Source of the DNA: Neonectria sp. B-13
Lineage: Eukaryota > Ascomycota > Sordariomycetes > Hypocreales > Nectriaceae
Reading direction: 5' to 3'
Assembly: GCA_002682825.1 (NCBI GenBank)
Contig: NOKP01000005.1
Span: 1,860,001-1,924,000, forward strand
DNA length: 64,000 nt
The notes beneath the pieces were generated by a model that worked only from the letters and a program-made list of their open reading frames with translations, was not told the origin of the DNA and searched no databases. Each line of letters starts with the position of its first letter. Position 1 is the stretch's first letter. This document shows, in pieces, positions 47,003 through 63,830 of this stretch. The position numbers were made by a program, and so were the translations under genes.

Positions 47003-50000
47003 TGGTGAATGGGAGATAGCGGGTCGGGTGACGCGTACCCGAGCTACAGCAGATTGTCACTGGTATCAACCATTGTCCAGCGATTCATATTTGCCGCAGT
47101 TCTCGGCATTACTTATCCAAATAGTCACGATATTCAAGACCCATCACATTGTTCAAATTGGATTGAACATCGCAGTTCACAGCGTTAAATGCAGGAACAA
47201 TTGCAATAGTCTAATACCTGCAGTCAGTATTAAGGTTGTTATCGATTCAACATGGCTGGGCATGTGTGAGTCAAACCGATGTACAATATGACAAAAATCT
47301 CTCTAATAAGGTTCAGTAACATAATGGACAATGTCCTCATTACCATCCATACGTCTTAAGAGAAGGGCTACCCAGGATTTGGCTAACCTTGATCTCCTCA
47401 AGTTCCATAGGAGCTACTTAGATCATCTATAAGAACCCTAGTTTCATAGGGATCTATTATACAATAGCCATTCATTAAGCATATTCATTAGCACTTTACA
47501 GAATCCCTACCCAGATTCATAATGCCTAAAGTGCTTTTCCTTTAACAAAATGAATTATTATCTGTATGTAGTCTATACCTAGCTACTATATAGTATATCT
47601 TCTCCTATAAGCTTGCTTAACAGTTGCTAGCTTAGTTAGTATCTTCCTATTACATTGATATACTGTACAACATATATGACTAATTCTGTGCCACTTTTGC
47701 AGCCTAATACATTTTGTAAGTATAATTAGACTTAAAGAAGTGAAATGGTTAAAAGACTTAGATCTTTAAATGGCTATAGAGAAGTTTAGTAGTAATATTG
47801 TTCAAGCTTTATAAGTGCTCAAGGAATTGAAACCAGAGCCTATAAACTATCTTTAAGAAGAACTTATCAAGCTTATAAAGTCTTTAAGGAATAATTGAGA
47901 GTACTATCTCTCTATGAACCTCCTATATCCATTCATATAGTCTAAAAGGTAGGTTCAAGATCTCCTTGGCTTCATATACCCTAAATCGATTTTGGAATTG
48001 CACTTTAGTGGCAGAACTACTCCTTATATATCTATTAAGGCTCCAGAAACCACCCGCGTAGAGACATTCACGCTTGGACCTCACAAAGTGCCTCGGCTTC
48101 TAAATGGATTCTAGCAGCTGTTATCACCCGCATAAGGGTCAGGTACATCAAACAAACAAGAGCAAGCTCTTATACAACTTATAGAGTCAGGACTTACTAC
48201 AGCGGATATAACAGATCACTACATAAGCTTTGCTAACTGTATTAATATCCTCTATAAAGTATTAACATATGGGCAAGGGAGATGCTAAACTGGTCTATAG
48301 TGACTTTTGGTCTTAACCTACCAGTTAGGAGCAGGCTAGTAAATGAGGATACTCTATAATAGACAAAAGTAGTAATATTAGTTGTATGAAAGAAGGAGTA
48401 AGAAGAGAGAAAGATAAAGTAGAAGAATAAAATAGTCATTAGTACTACTTACCTTAGGCTTAAGATTATAGTAAGCAAAACTGTTCTTATATATATACCT
48501 AAGACCCTTAATAAGCTAGAAGCTAATAACCTTTGTATAAGCCTTTGAAAAAGGCTAGTTTAAGTAGTTTTAAAAGTTATTATACTTAATATACTCTATT
48601 ATAATAAAGACTATATTCTTAGACTTATACTAACTATAGTATTTAATAAAGTAGTAAATATACTAATTAATAGAGAAGAGTTAGCTTTAATAGTCTCTTA
48701 AGAAATAAATAGGGAAAAAGCCTATATTCTTTTATATAAGAACTTAATTATAGCCTTTAGGTTTCTTAAGTATAATACTAATAGTAAAGGATTCTTATAT
48801 ATCTCCTTAATAGCTTAAAGCTTACTCTTTATAGGCCTAAATATATACCTTTTTCACTAGATATATTTAAAACTATTATAGCCTAACTCTTACTATTAAT
48901 CCTATATCTTATTAATATAGACTAGCTATTAATAGTAGGACTAATAGGAGATATAATAGATAGTATACTAGGTTATACTATTAGAGAGAAAATATATTAT
49001 TAGCTAGAAGTTATAAATAAGATTAAGGATCTATTAGTTCTTATAGTTCTATTTATTTAATAAGCTACTTATAATAAGTTTAAGTATCTTAATAGTTAGT
49101 AGTAGGGTAATTCTATCCCTAGTAGAATAGAATAGTATTATCTTATGAATAAGACTATTCTATATAAACTAATAGATTGAGGAATAAGAATAAGAATAAG
49201 GATTAGTAAGAAGGTATAGCTAGCTTATGTCTAATCCATAGAAGACCCTCTTATTATAATCAATCTACTATTAGATTAAAAACACTACTTATATAGTAGG
49301 TTAACTTAGTAAGACTCCTTTTAAATAACTATTATATTAAATACTAAAAGTAAGCTTATACTAAAGGTATAAATACAATAATATAAAACCCTTCTTCTAC
49401 TATCTATAGATACTACTATTACTCTATCTACTATTATAATTAGTTATAATTTAAGAAGAGTTCTTATAATTATAAGTTTTAGGATTCTAAAGTTTAAGCT
49501 TTAAGTTCTTAGCTAATTCTTTTACTTTATAGGGTTATAATAGTAGTAAGCAATATATCTTTAGGACTAAATGTTTTAGTAGTAATTAAGAGCTAAGATA
49601 GTATTTCTACTTAAGGAAGTAGGATTCTTAATATATATAGCTTCTATATCAGTAAGAAGGCATGCATTATTAGGCATAAAATAAAGGTAGGAAGGTGAAG
49701 CCTTAAGGTGCTATTATTTTCTATACACTCACCTGAGTTAACCCTCTAGATCCATACTGTGTGGTTATACAAGGGGGCCTAAGTGGCAATCTTGGTTAGC
49801 CCCAGCTGGTATGCGGGGTCTTCAGCCGCACAAGGCGTCGGCTTGCCTTCTAGGGGTTCTCTGTCTCAAGCCCCAAGTACACAGCCTCCAGCCTCTCGTC
49901 CGCATAAGGCGCCTATTGTGCTCTATTTGTCGTCTGTCTTATACAGCTTATGTTCTCTCCTCCGTTAGAAACACTACAATACTATTTAACATATAGAGCA

Positions 50001-50019
50001 GTAGTATATAACTTATAGA
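47003..50019. other. Mixed AT-rich debris with moderately mutated stretches
   Basis: About 3 kb. 47.0-48.4 kb is only mildly AT-rich and 48.45-49.65 kb is heavily RIP-like. 49.70-49.98 kb has normal GC (short frame SPSWYAGSSAAQGV) with no recognisable domain. A stretch near 48120-48240 reads as a short helix-turn-helix-like peptide but is too short to assign. No gene is supported. Confidence 0.4.
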
Positions 50020-50024
50020 TCTAG

Positions 50025-50437
50025 TGTGATAGTCGGGCTTAACCTAGGGGTCTAGGGTAGGTCCAAGGTGTATGGTTTGATGATCAAGTGGATCAGGACG
50101 TCATAGTAAGCAATATAGGTCATGTTGATAATGTGCAAAGGTAAGTTATTATATAACCAAGTATGAAGTGAATCAAAGTGTTAATAGCTAAGGAGCTTAA
50201 GGCTCTTGTCTACTGTGCTAAGTGAATGTGTATATATATGGGCGACTGGTGTAGTTGAACGGTGTTAAGTTGTGTTAAACAGTGCTTGTTCAACATGCAT
50301 ATACTCGTTGGTATCGAACCGTGTTGAACGGAGCCCATTCGATGTGCAGGTGTTGTACGCTATGATAGGAAGGAAAAAGTGGATACTGAAATGGTTCTGC
50401 CGGTTGTGACCGCCTGGTCCCAACCCGGGCTGTGACA
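50025..50437 (+). repeat. R4 solo LTR, not affected by RIP
   Basis: 413 bp, starts TGTGATAGTCGGG and ends CCCGGGCTGTGACA (imperfect inverted ends), flanked by the 5-bp duplication TCTAG (50020-50024, 50438-50442). No internal region is att ached, so this is a solo LTR formed by recombination. Its mutated sister is at 45330-45732. Confidence 0.85.
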
Positions 50438-50442
50438 TCTAG

Positions 50443-50724
50443 GAACTATCCTAGCGGTTGTTCAACTTTATGCAAGTTATAGAATGAACCCCCTTACTCA
50501 ATAATCACTCTTAATCCATCCTGCCCCCTATGTCTACGGTCAAATCCAATACTACTCCAACAAATAATACAGGTGCATCGAGTTCATAGCACAGATGTGC
50601 GAGAACTACAGGGACCTCGCTCGAGTCGACGGTGGGTCCCTGTCACGTGAGCCTTGAACAATAACCCCGCATCTCTCTGCGAGACCAGGCAGAGAGAAGT
50701 CCAAGACAAAGTGCCGCAGACGAA
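50443..50724. promoter_or_regulatory. Upstream region of the NLR-UBC gene
   Basis: 282 bp between the solo LTR and the ATG. The promoter must lie here or within the LTR. No element was identified. Confidence 0.4.
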
Positions 50725-54959
<4,235 letters not shown>

Positions 54960-55550
54960 GATACTAATGTATTAGGGCCAGCGGACATCGCGGTCAGGAT
55001 AAGGTGCAAAAGTTACTATGTTTTAATTTGCTAGGGACTACTTTCAACAATTGGTCCAATCTAGCCTAAGATAAAAGGGAGGTTAGGATTAATAAGGTCT
55101 ATTAAGGAAGTTAAGGATAATATTAGCTTAGGCAGTAAATTTGAGAGCTAAAGATGCCTATTTTCTAGTTAATTTTTAAGTATCTCTTTTAATTATACTA
55201 GCCTTAGTCTAATAGCTTTATCTACTTTAGATTTACATTTAATTTAACTAACTTTTATCTTATCTTTTAGGAAGCTAAATAATAAATTATATTTCTATCT
55301 TTACTACTTATATAGTTAAGTAAATTAGGTATTTTCCCTAATATCTATAGGTCTTATTACTAGTCCTAGTAATAATTAAATTACTATAGTAGAAATTCTA
55401 ATACTAATAGAATATAAAGCTAATAATAATTAAATTAAGGTATTAATTAACTATTTAAAAGATAAATTAAGAGAAAGAAAGAACCTTTTAATGTTTAAAA
55501 GAGTAAGAAGAACTACTTTAATAATAATAATAAGAAAAGAAATAGAAATA
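54960..55550. other. Transition into RIP-degraded DNA
   Basis: From about 55060 the DNA becomes strongly TA-rich. No coding frame or alignable repeat was seen. Confidence 0.45.
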
Positions 55551-55918
55551 TGTAAGGGTTGGTGTAACCAGGGTACAACACAGAGATCATAAAGGTAGGT
55601 ATCAGTATTTATAGTAATTTTAGCCTTAGTCAATATCATCTGATAGATCAAGACAACGCAGTAGATAACATACAGCAGTTAACACAGTAAGATGCTATGC
55701 CTAGCACTATCAATCCCAATAACTTAAACACAGCAAGCTTTCCCAGTAACATGGTTCGCATCAATGTCATACCTTGAGCCTGTTTTTGCAACCCGTCTGG
55801 GTCCCTCTCTCTGACCTTGATGTGTAGGTATCAGTATATTATAAAGCTTCCACTTGGCGAGTACTCGTAGAGTGCTCGCCGAGCGTATTTAAAAAGGGGG
55901 CCCTGGGCCCGCTCTTAC
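55551..55918 (-). repeat. LTR related to the 2.9-kb element, interrupted by R2 copy d
   Basis: Starts TGTAAGGGTTGGTGTAACC and continues on the other side of the R2 insertion with agcttccacttggcgag and gggggccctgggccc. It aligns with the inverted 183-bp LTR at 44351-44533 (tataagggttaatgtac, gacttccacttggcaag, gggccc). Mostly free of RIP. The right end is approximate. Confidence 0.6.
55609..55823 (+). mobile_element. R2 copy d: 215-bp truncated insertion without RIP
   Basis: Matches only the TTATAGTAATTTTAGCC end of R2 and is flanked by a perfect 14-bp duplication GTAGGTATCAGTAT (55595-55608, 55824-55837). It shows the unmutated family sequence (for example ctgatagatcaagacaacgcag against taatagattaagataatacaa in copy a). 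Confidence 0.85.
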
Positions 55919-56280
55919 GTAAGGTTAGGGTGCAGGTGTCAGGTGACTGACACAGGTGCTAACTATTACAAAATACTTCTTAGGGAACTTAGCCTAGCTC
56001 TATAGAACTAGGAGCTATATAATAAGACTATTCTTAAGTTAAATATTAGAATTATAGAAGAATAGGATATTTTAAAAGTAAGTATTAAAAGCCTAAGTTA
56101 AAATAAAAGTATAAACTTATGCCTAAAGGTAAGTATATTTAATTTACTAACTATTAGAATATTAATAAAACTATTAGTATTACTAAAAGGCTATATAATA
56201 TAGTAAAGACTAACTATTTTAATATAATACTATTCTTATTTAGTATTAAATAATATAAAACTAAAAATAATAATAAGTAT
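55919..56280. other. RIP-degraded spacer with GC-normal start
   Basis: About 60 bp of normal composition (ggtgcaggtgtcaggtgactgacac, a small palindrome), then AT-rich DNA. Not assigned. Confidence 0.4.
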
Positions 56281-56293
56281 ACTAAAAGAATAT

Positions 56294-57357
56294 TTAGATA
56301 TAATAGTCCTTAATAGTATATACTTAAAGAAAGGGCTAAAGATTAAATAGTATAAAAGAAAATAGAAAAAACAATAATATAATAAGCTTAATACTTAAGC
56401 CTAAGGCAATAATAACTTAAGAAAATAAAAGTTTCTATTATAAAGTTAAAGTATAAGTTTTATTGCTTTAATTAGCTAGAAAAGCTAGATTTTAGAAAAG
56501 TTAGATCTTAGAAAAGCTAGATCTTAGAAAAGCTAGATCTTAGAAAAGCTAGATCTTAGAAAAGCTAGATCTTAAAAAAGACTAAAACCCCTTAGGATAA
56601 AAGCTTAGCCTTTATACTTTCTAAGCTCTTTATATTCTATTTAACCTTCTATATAATATAAAGATTATATAACTAATTATATAAGATAACTATTTTCTAA
56701 ATTATACTATAGTCTAATAAGCCCTTATTAAACTATACTTATAGGTTCTTATATAATCTATATAGCCTATTTTAAGTAGATTTAAGTCTTATTTCTAAGC
56801 TATAAATTATAGTTTAAAAGTCTAATCTATAAGATATAAAAGAGATTAAAACTAATTAATACTCTAAGGCTAAGGAATTAGTCTAATTAGTAGTCTTTAG
56901 TTATTATATTCTACTATAAGATAGAATTTAGCCTAATAGAATAATAGTCTAATAGATTATAATAGAATAAGTCTTTCTAAAGAGGCTAGCTTTAAAACTA
57001 GAAAGGAATAGTAATACTACTAATATAGAAAAAAGGTTTATTAATAGTCTAAAGTATAATAATTATATTTTATAAGTTATATAGCTAATAAATAATACTA
57101 TAATAACCAATCTATAACTAAAGGAGTAATAACTGTATTAGAAAGCAAGAGAATCCTATGATTATCTCTAATATTGGCTATAAAGTGTGGAGGTATTTAG
57201 CAGAGGGAGTTCTAGGAAGCTAGAGGGAGCAAAAGTCAATAATTAGGTTTAAAATGCAAAGATCTATCCCCCTATTAAGCTTAAGCAAAGAAAACATATA
57301 ATTTAGTGCAATTATAGATAAGTAGAAACAATAGTCCAAATAGTAGTTTCAATAGTA
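56294..57357 (+). mobile_element. R1 repeat copy F
   Basis: 1064 bp, flanked by the 13-bp duplication ACTAAAAGAATAT (56281-56293, 57358-57370). It has six to seven 16-bp tandem units (56470-56580), the most in the window. Confidence 0.85.
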
Positions 57358-57370
57358 ACTAAAAGAATAT

Positions 57371-57988
57371 AATATAAAGTTCTAGAACTTACTTAGAATA
57401 ATAAAGGATTTAAGAAAGAAATATATAACCTTTAGACTTCTATCCTTAAGGGTAAACTAAGAATAATAATTAATAGTAAGACTATTACTATAGTCTAAAA
57501 GAGAAAGATATAAACCTTCTTTAAACTAGTCTTAAAAGATATAAAATCCTATTAATAACTATCTATTAAAATTAATATTCCTAATAGATAACTAATACTA
57601 AATTATAGTTATTATATAAATCTAATAAATAATATAATGCTTAAAGAATAATTAGAATAGCTATATAACTATATTTAAGAATAAACATTTAGTACTAAAC
57701 TATTCTAATAATAGGAAATAGATAACTATATATACTAATAGTTCTATACTTAATAGAATAAAGTCTTATGCTTTAGTATAAGATAAAAAGCTATTTAAAC
57801 TAGATAGCTTAGCCTATCTATCTAAAACAATAATATTTAAGCACTAGCTAAAGAGTATTCTAATAATAATTATACTAGCTATAAAATAGCTCTTAATATT
57901 AATAATATTTTATTAAAAGAATTAAATAATAACTAAAAAGAATAATAAGTAAAAGCTATTATACTCTTAATTAAATAACTATAGTAAT
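57371..57988. other. RIP-degraded AT-rich spacer
   Basis: Between R1 copies F and G, which face each other. No feature recognised. Confidence 0.45.
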
Positions 57989-59043
57989 ACTATTGAAACT
58001 ACTGTTTAGACTACTGTTTCTACTTATCTACAATTGCACTAAACAGTTATATATTTCCTTTGCTTAAGCTTAATAGGGGAATAGATCTTTAGATTTTAAA
58101 CCTAATTATTGACTTTTGCCCCCTCTAAACTCCCTCTGCCAAATCCCTTTATGCAGCTTTATGGCTAATGTTAGAGATGACCATAGGATTCTCTTGCTTT
58201 CTAATGTATTACTCCTTTAGTTATAGATTGATTATTATAGTATCACTCATTAGCTGTATAACCCATAAGATATAATCATTATGCTTTAGACTATTAATAA
58301 ACCTCTTTTTTATATTAGTAGTATTACTATTCCTTTCTAGCTTTAAAGCTAGCCCCTCTAGAAAGACCTATTCTATTATAATCTACTAAGCTATTATTTT
58401 ATTAGGCTAGATTCTATCTTATAATAGAATATAATAATCAAAGACTATTAACTAGACTAATTCTTTAGCCTTAGGGCATTAATTGGTTTTAATTTCTTTT
58501 ATATCTTATAGGTTAGACTTTTAAACTGCAATTTACAGCTTAGAAATGAGGCTTAGATCCTTTTGAAATAGGCTATATAGGTCATATAAGAGCCTATAGG
58601 TATAGCTTGGCGAGGGCTTGCTAGGCTGTAGTGTGATTCGGAAGGAAGCAGTCATCTTGTGTGATTAATCGTATGATCTTTGTGTTGTATGGAAGGTTAG
58701 ATGGAATGCAAAGGGGTAGCCTGGAAAGCGTAGAGCCTTGTAGGCTGGGCTTTTATCCTAAGGGGTTTTAGCCTTTTCTAAGATCTAGCTTTTCTAAGGT
58801 CTAGCTTTTCTAAGATCTAGCTTTTCTAAGATCTAGCTTTTCTAAGATCTAGCTTTTCTAGCTGATTGGGGCAGTAAAACTTATACCTTAACTTTATAGT
58901 AGAAACTTTTATCTCCTTGAGTTATTATTGCCTTAGGCTTAGGTATTAAGCCTATTATACTATTGTTTTTTCTATTTTCTTTTATACTATTTAACCTTTA
59001 GCCCCTTATCTAGGTATATACTACTAAGGACTATTATATCTAA
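57989..59043 (-). mobile_element. R1 repeat copy G (inverted)
   Basis: Full-length R1 in inverse orientation. The block 58560-58760 is GC-rich and not mutated (ggtatagcttggcgagggcttg), and it matches the unmutated block of copy B. The flanking duplication (57975-57988 against 59044-59057) is imperfect. Confidence 0.8.
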
Positions 59044-59057
59044 ATAACTATAATAAA

Positions 59058-60032
59058 AGATATATATATATAATAAATATAATAGATTAATTTAAAAAAT
59101 AGAAAAAGATATATATTAGAAATTCTACTATAAATAAAAAGATACTTATAATAAAGAATTAGTTTATATTTAGATTAAATATTAAAGATTAGCTATTTTT
59201 AATCTAACTATTCTTAGAATAAAAATAAATAATAACTTATAATTCTATTTTATAATATTAAAATATAATAAACTTTTATAGATATTATACTAATATTATT
59301 ATTATAAATTATATAAAGATAATAAAGTAAAGAATAATTATTATTCTATTAAGATTAAAAGACTTTTTATTAATAACTCTTACTTAAAGTAAAAAATATA
59401 TAATTATACCTTAATTAAACTCCTATTATAATATAATACTATAAGAATTAAAGTATAAAATAATTATTATTCTTAATAGTATTTAGAAGGACTATAAGAC
59501 CTAAAGTATTATCTTAGCTTTAAGTATAAAGTATACCTTAGAATAAAAATATAAGAATAATATAAAGTAAATTACCTTAAATATCTTATAACTTATACTC
59601 TTAACTATAATAGATTAAAATGCTTAAAGTATAAAAAAGAAAAAGAAGAAATAGAATTATAATTTAACTATATAAGGAAATATAGATTTAACTTTATAAC
59701 TTAAACTAATAAGAATATTAATAATTAAATCTAATACTAATATATTTAATATTATATTAGAATTATAATTAATATTATAAAATATAAAAAATTATATAAA
59801 TATAAATATAAAAGATATTTTAAAACTAAATATCTAAAAAAAGATTATAAGAAACTTATAATAAAAAATAATAAATACTATTTATAAAAGAATAATAAGT
59901 AAGTAATTAAAAGGAAAATAAATTATCTTTAATAAAAGCTTTATATATAATAAAATTAGTAAAGAAATATATAATATTTAAACTATAAATATAAATTAGA
60001 AATAAATAGTTTATTATATTAATAGATAGTAA
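59058..60032. other. RIP-degraded AT-rich DNA, unassigned
   Basis: About 1 kb of almost pure A/T DNA with no frame. Probably an old element that received R1 copy H. Confidence 0.45.
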
Positions 60033-60046
60033 AGCTTAAGTATTAT

Positions 60047-62262
60047 TTAGATATAATAGTCCTTAATAGTATATACCTAAAGAAGAAGCTAAAGGTTAAA
60101 TAGTATAAAAGAAAATAGAAAAAACAATAATATAATAAACTTAATATCTAAACCTAAGGTAATAATAACTTAAAGAGATAAAAGTTTTTACTATAAAGTT
60201 AAGGTATAAGTTTTACTACTTTAATTAGCTAGAAAAGTTAGATCTTAGAAAAGCTAGATCTTAGAAAAGCTAGATCTTAGAAAAGCTAAATCTTAAAAAA
60301 GCTAAACCTTAGAAAAGGCTAAAATCTCTTAGGATAAAAGCTTAATCTATAAGACTTTATACTTTTTAGGCTCTTTATATTCTATTTAACCTTCTATCTA
60401 ATATAATAATTATATAATTAATTATATATAATAACTACTTCCTTCTAAATTACACTATAGCTTAGTAAGCTCTTACTAAGCTATACTTATAGGCTTTTAT
60501 TTAGATATAATAGTCCTTAGTAATATATACTTAGAGAAGAGGCTAAAGGTTAAATAGTATAAAAGAAAATAAAAAAAACAATAATATAATAGGCTTAATA
60601 CTTAAGCCTAAGATAATAATAACTTAAGGAGATAAAAGTTTCTATTATAAAGTTAAGGTATAAGTTTTATTATCTTAATTAGCTAGAAAAGCTAGATCTT
60701 AGAAAAGCTAGATCTTAGAAAAGTTAAATCTTAGAAAAGCTAGATCTTAGAAAAGCTAAACCTTAGAAAAGGCTAAAACCTCTTAGAATAAAAGCTTAGC
60801 TTATAAGACTTTATACTTTCTAAGTTATCTTTTTATATTCTATTTAACTTTTTAAATAATATAATAATTATACTATTAATTATATAAAATAACTACTTTT
60901 ATCTAAATTATATTATAGCTTAGTAAGCTCTTACTAAGCTATATATATAGGCTCTTATATAACTTATATATTAAATTAAAAGAATATTTAAGTCTTATTT
61001 CTATACTATAAATTATAGCTTAAAAGTTTAACTTAAGGTATATAAAATAGCTTATAATTAACTACTTTAGACCTAAAGAGTTAGTTTAATTAATAATCTT
61101 TAGCTATAATATCCTATTATAAGAGGAAATAAAGCTTAATATAGTAATTACTTAATGGATTATAATAGAATAGCTCTTTCTAAAGAGGCTAGCTTTAAAG
61201 CTAGAAAGGAATAATAATATTACTATTATAAAGAAGAAGTTCCTTAAGAAGCTATATAACCCTATTTATACCTTATAGATTATATAGTTAATAAGTAATA
61301 TTATTTTAACTAACCTATAGCTAAAGGAGTAATATATTAGAAACTGAAGGAATCCTATAGTTATTTCTAATATTAGCTATAAAGTATAAAGGGATTTAGT
61401 AGAAGGAGTTCTAAAAAGCCTAATAGTTATTCCTAGTGTTAGTAGACTAATAGTAGCTATTATAAAGAGGGTAAAAGTTAATAATTAGGTTTAAAATCTA
61501 AAGATCTATCCTCCTATTAAGCTTAAGTAAAGGAAATATATAATTTAGTATAATTATAAATAAGTAGAAATAATAGTTTAAATAGTAGTTTTAATAGTAC
61601 TATAGGCTTTTATATAATTTATATAGCTTATTTTAAGTAGATTTAAGCCTTATTTTTAAGCTATAAATTATAGTTTAAAAGTCTAATCTATAAGATATAA
61701 AAGAGATTAAAACTAATTAATGCTCTAAGGCTAAAGAATTAGTTCAATTAATAGTCTTTAATTATTATATTTTATTATAAGATAGAATCTAATCTAATAA
61801 AATAATAACTTAATAGATTATAATAGAATAGGTCTTTTTAAAGGGATTAGCTTTAAAGCTAGAAAGAAATAATAATACTACTAATATAGAAAAGAGATTT
61901 ATTAATAGTCTAAAGTATAATAATTATATTTTATAGATTATATAGTTAATAAGTAATACTATATTAATTAATCTATAATTAAAGTATTAATACATTAGAA
62001 AGTAAGAAAATCCTATAATTATCTTTAATATTAGCTATAAAGCTATATAAAGGGATTTAGTAGAAAGAGTTCTAGGAAGCCTAATAGTTATTCCTAGTAT
62101 TAGTAGACTGATAGTAGCTATTATAGAGAGGGTAAAAGTTAATAATTAGGTTTAAAATCCAAAGATCTATCCCTCTATTAAGCTTAAGTAAAGGAAATAT
62201 ATAACTATTCAATATAATTATAGATAAGTAGAAATAGTAGTTTAAATAATAGTTTTAATAAT
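60047..62262 (+). mobile_element. R1 repeat copy H, split by copy I
   Basis: Outer parts 60047-60500 and 61601-62262 join into one full R1. Flanked by the 14-bp duplication AGCTTAAGTATTAT (60033-60046, 62263-62276). Confidence 0.82.
60501..61600 (+). mobile_element. R1 repeat copy I, nested inside copy H
   Basis: 1.1-kb R1 in the same orientation, inserted in copy H with the 13-bp duplication TATAGGCTTTTAT (60488-60500, 61601-61613). Shows that R1 was active after copy H had landed. Confidence 0.84.
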
Positions 62263-62276
62263 AGCTTAAGTATTAT

Positions 62277-62756
62277 ATATTAATCTTAATATAATTAATA
62301 AATTAAAATTATTTTATATAAATAAGAAAAATCTATATATAGTATAAAATCTTAAAGATAATGTATTTTTATATAATAAAAAATAAATAATCTAATAAGT
62401 TAATTATTTAAAGATTCTTATTAATAAATAAAACTAAAGTATTATTTTTAATATTATACTTATAATATATTATAATATTATTTTAAAGTATTTATAATTA
62501 AAGGAATTTAATCTTTATATTAACTAAAGAATTAGCTAAGTATATATTAATCTTAATAATATTCTTCTTAATAATAATAAAGATAACTTAATAAATAAAA
62601 AGAAATCTTTAATTCTAACTCTTAAAGAAATAAAAAGTAAGAATAAGTATAAAAATATAATAAATACTTTAGTACTCTTAAAAGGAATATAATATAAATA
62701 TAAGAATAAAAAATAAAAATAGCTTTAAAGAATAATTAAATATATTAAATAATAGT
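62277..62756. other. RIP-degraded AT-rich spacer
   Basis: No feature recognised between R1 copy H and the R3 fragment. Confidence 0.45.
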
Positions 62757-62846
62757 TTAATAGTAAAAAGAGATAAGAAATAATACTTTAAATAGATAAT
62801 AGTCTCTTAGTAAAGTACTTAGAAATATATTATATAAGTATCTTAG
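62757..62846 (+). repeat. R3 repeat copy c, 90-bp fragment
   Basis: Aligns with the start of 34814-35362 (tctcttagtaaagtacttagaaat for cccttagtaaagtacacagaaat) and breaks where R2 copy c begins. RIP-mutated. Confidence 0.6.
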
Positions 62847-63830
62847 TCCCTCTATAAGGGAACCTAATGTATAATAATTACTATATTATATATTGATTTC
62901 TTTATCTTAAGCCTAGTTGGTTTTAAAGTTCTTTATTAACCTTTATATTTAACCTAAACCTATCTACCTTTTCTATCTAGTCTAAGTTTTTCCTTAACCC
63001 TATATAATCCTACTCTTATTAGTCCTTATATTTCCCTCTGATTTTATAATACTAGACTAGCTAGCTATTTATACTAGCTCTATATACTTTAATAGCTCTT
63101 AGAACTATATAGTATATTTATCTTTAGTTAATTTATTAATAATAGCTTTATCTTAGTATAATCTAGCTTTTAATCTTTTAGTAAGCTTTTTAAGAAACTC
63201 CTTTTCTTTTCTAATAAAGCTAATATTATTAACTTTAGTACTTTTATTATTTTAGGAATAAGTAATAATTAAATATAGCTAAATATACTATTTAAATAAT
63301 ATTAACTATTATATAGTTAGACTTAAAGCTATTAAGATTATAGATTTTAGCCTAATAAAGCTATTATTTATACTTAATAAGTTTAATCTCTCTATCTAAA
63401 GAGTAATAATATTCTATTTTATATATCTTATAGCTCTATTTCTTACTATTAGATTATAAGATATAGTAGATAATAGTAAAATGTATTATAATTATATTAT
63501 ACTATATTATAGTATATTAAGAAAGAAGGAAAAAGGCTAGTTAGACTTATTAGCTTAATACAAAATAGTTATTTATATATATTATAATTTAGAATAAGCT
63601 TTTTATAAATTAAATATAAAGGTTAAAGAGAAGGACTTAAATAAGTTATAAAGAAATAGGCTTAAGGTATAATATTAATATAAATTATATTACTAGGAAA
63701 GCTTATTATATTTAAGTTATTAGGATTAATAGTATTAGGTATAGTATCTTATTATATTAACTACTATATATTATCTATTGTATTATCTTAATCTATTAGA
63801 TAATATTAACTAAGGCTAAAATTACTATAA
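62847..63830 (-). mobile_element. R2 repeat copy c (inverted)
   Basis: 984 bp from the hairpin end tccctctataaggga to ggctaaaattactataa. No matching target duplication was found at its borders, so flanking DNA may have been lost. Heavily mutated. Confidence 0.75.

Noticed and set aside
56465..56590. Regular short repeats resembling a CRISPR array
   Set aside because: Units are directly adjacent 16-mers without unique spacers, lie in a transposon copy and the genome is eukaryotic.
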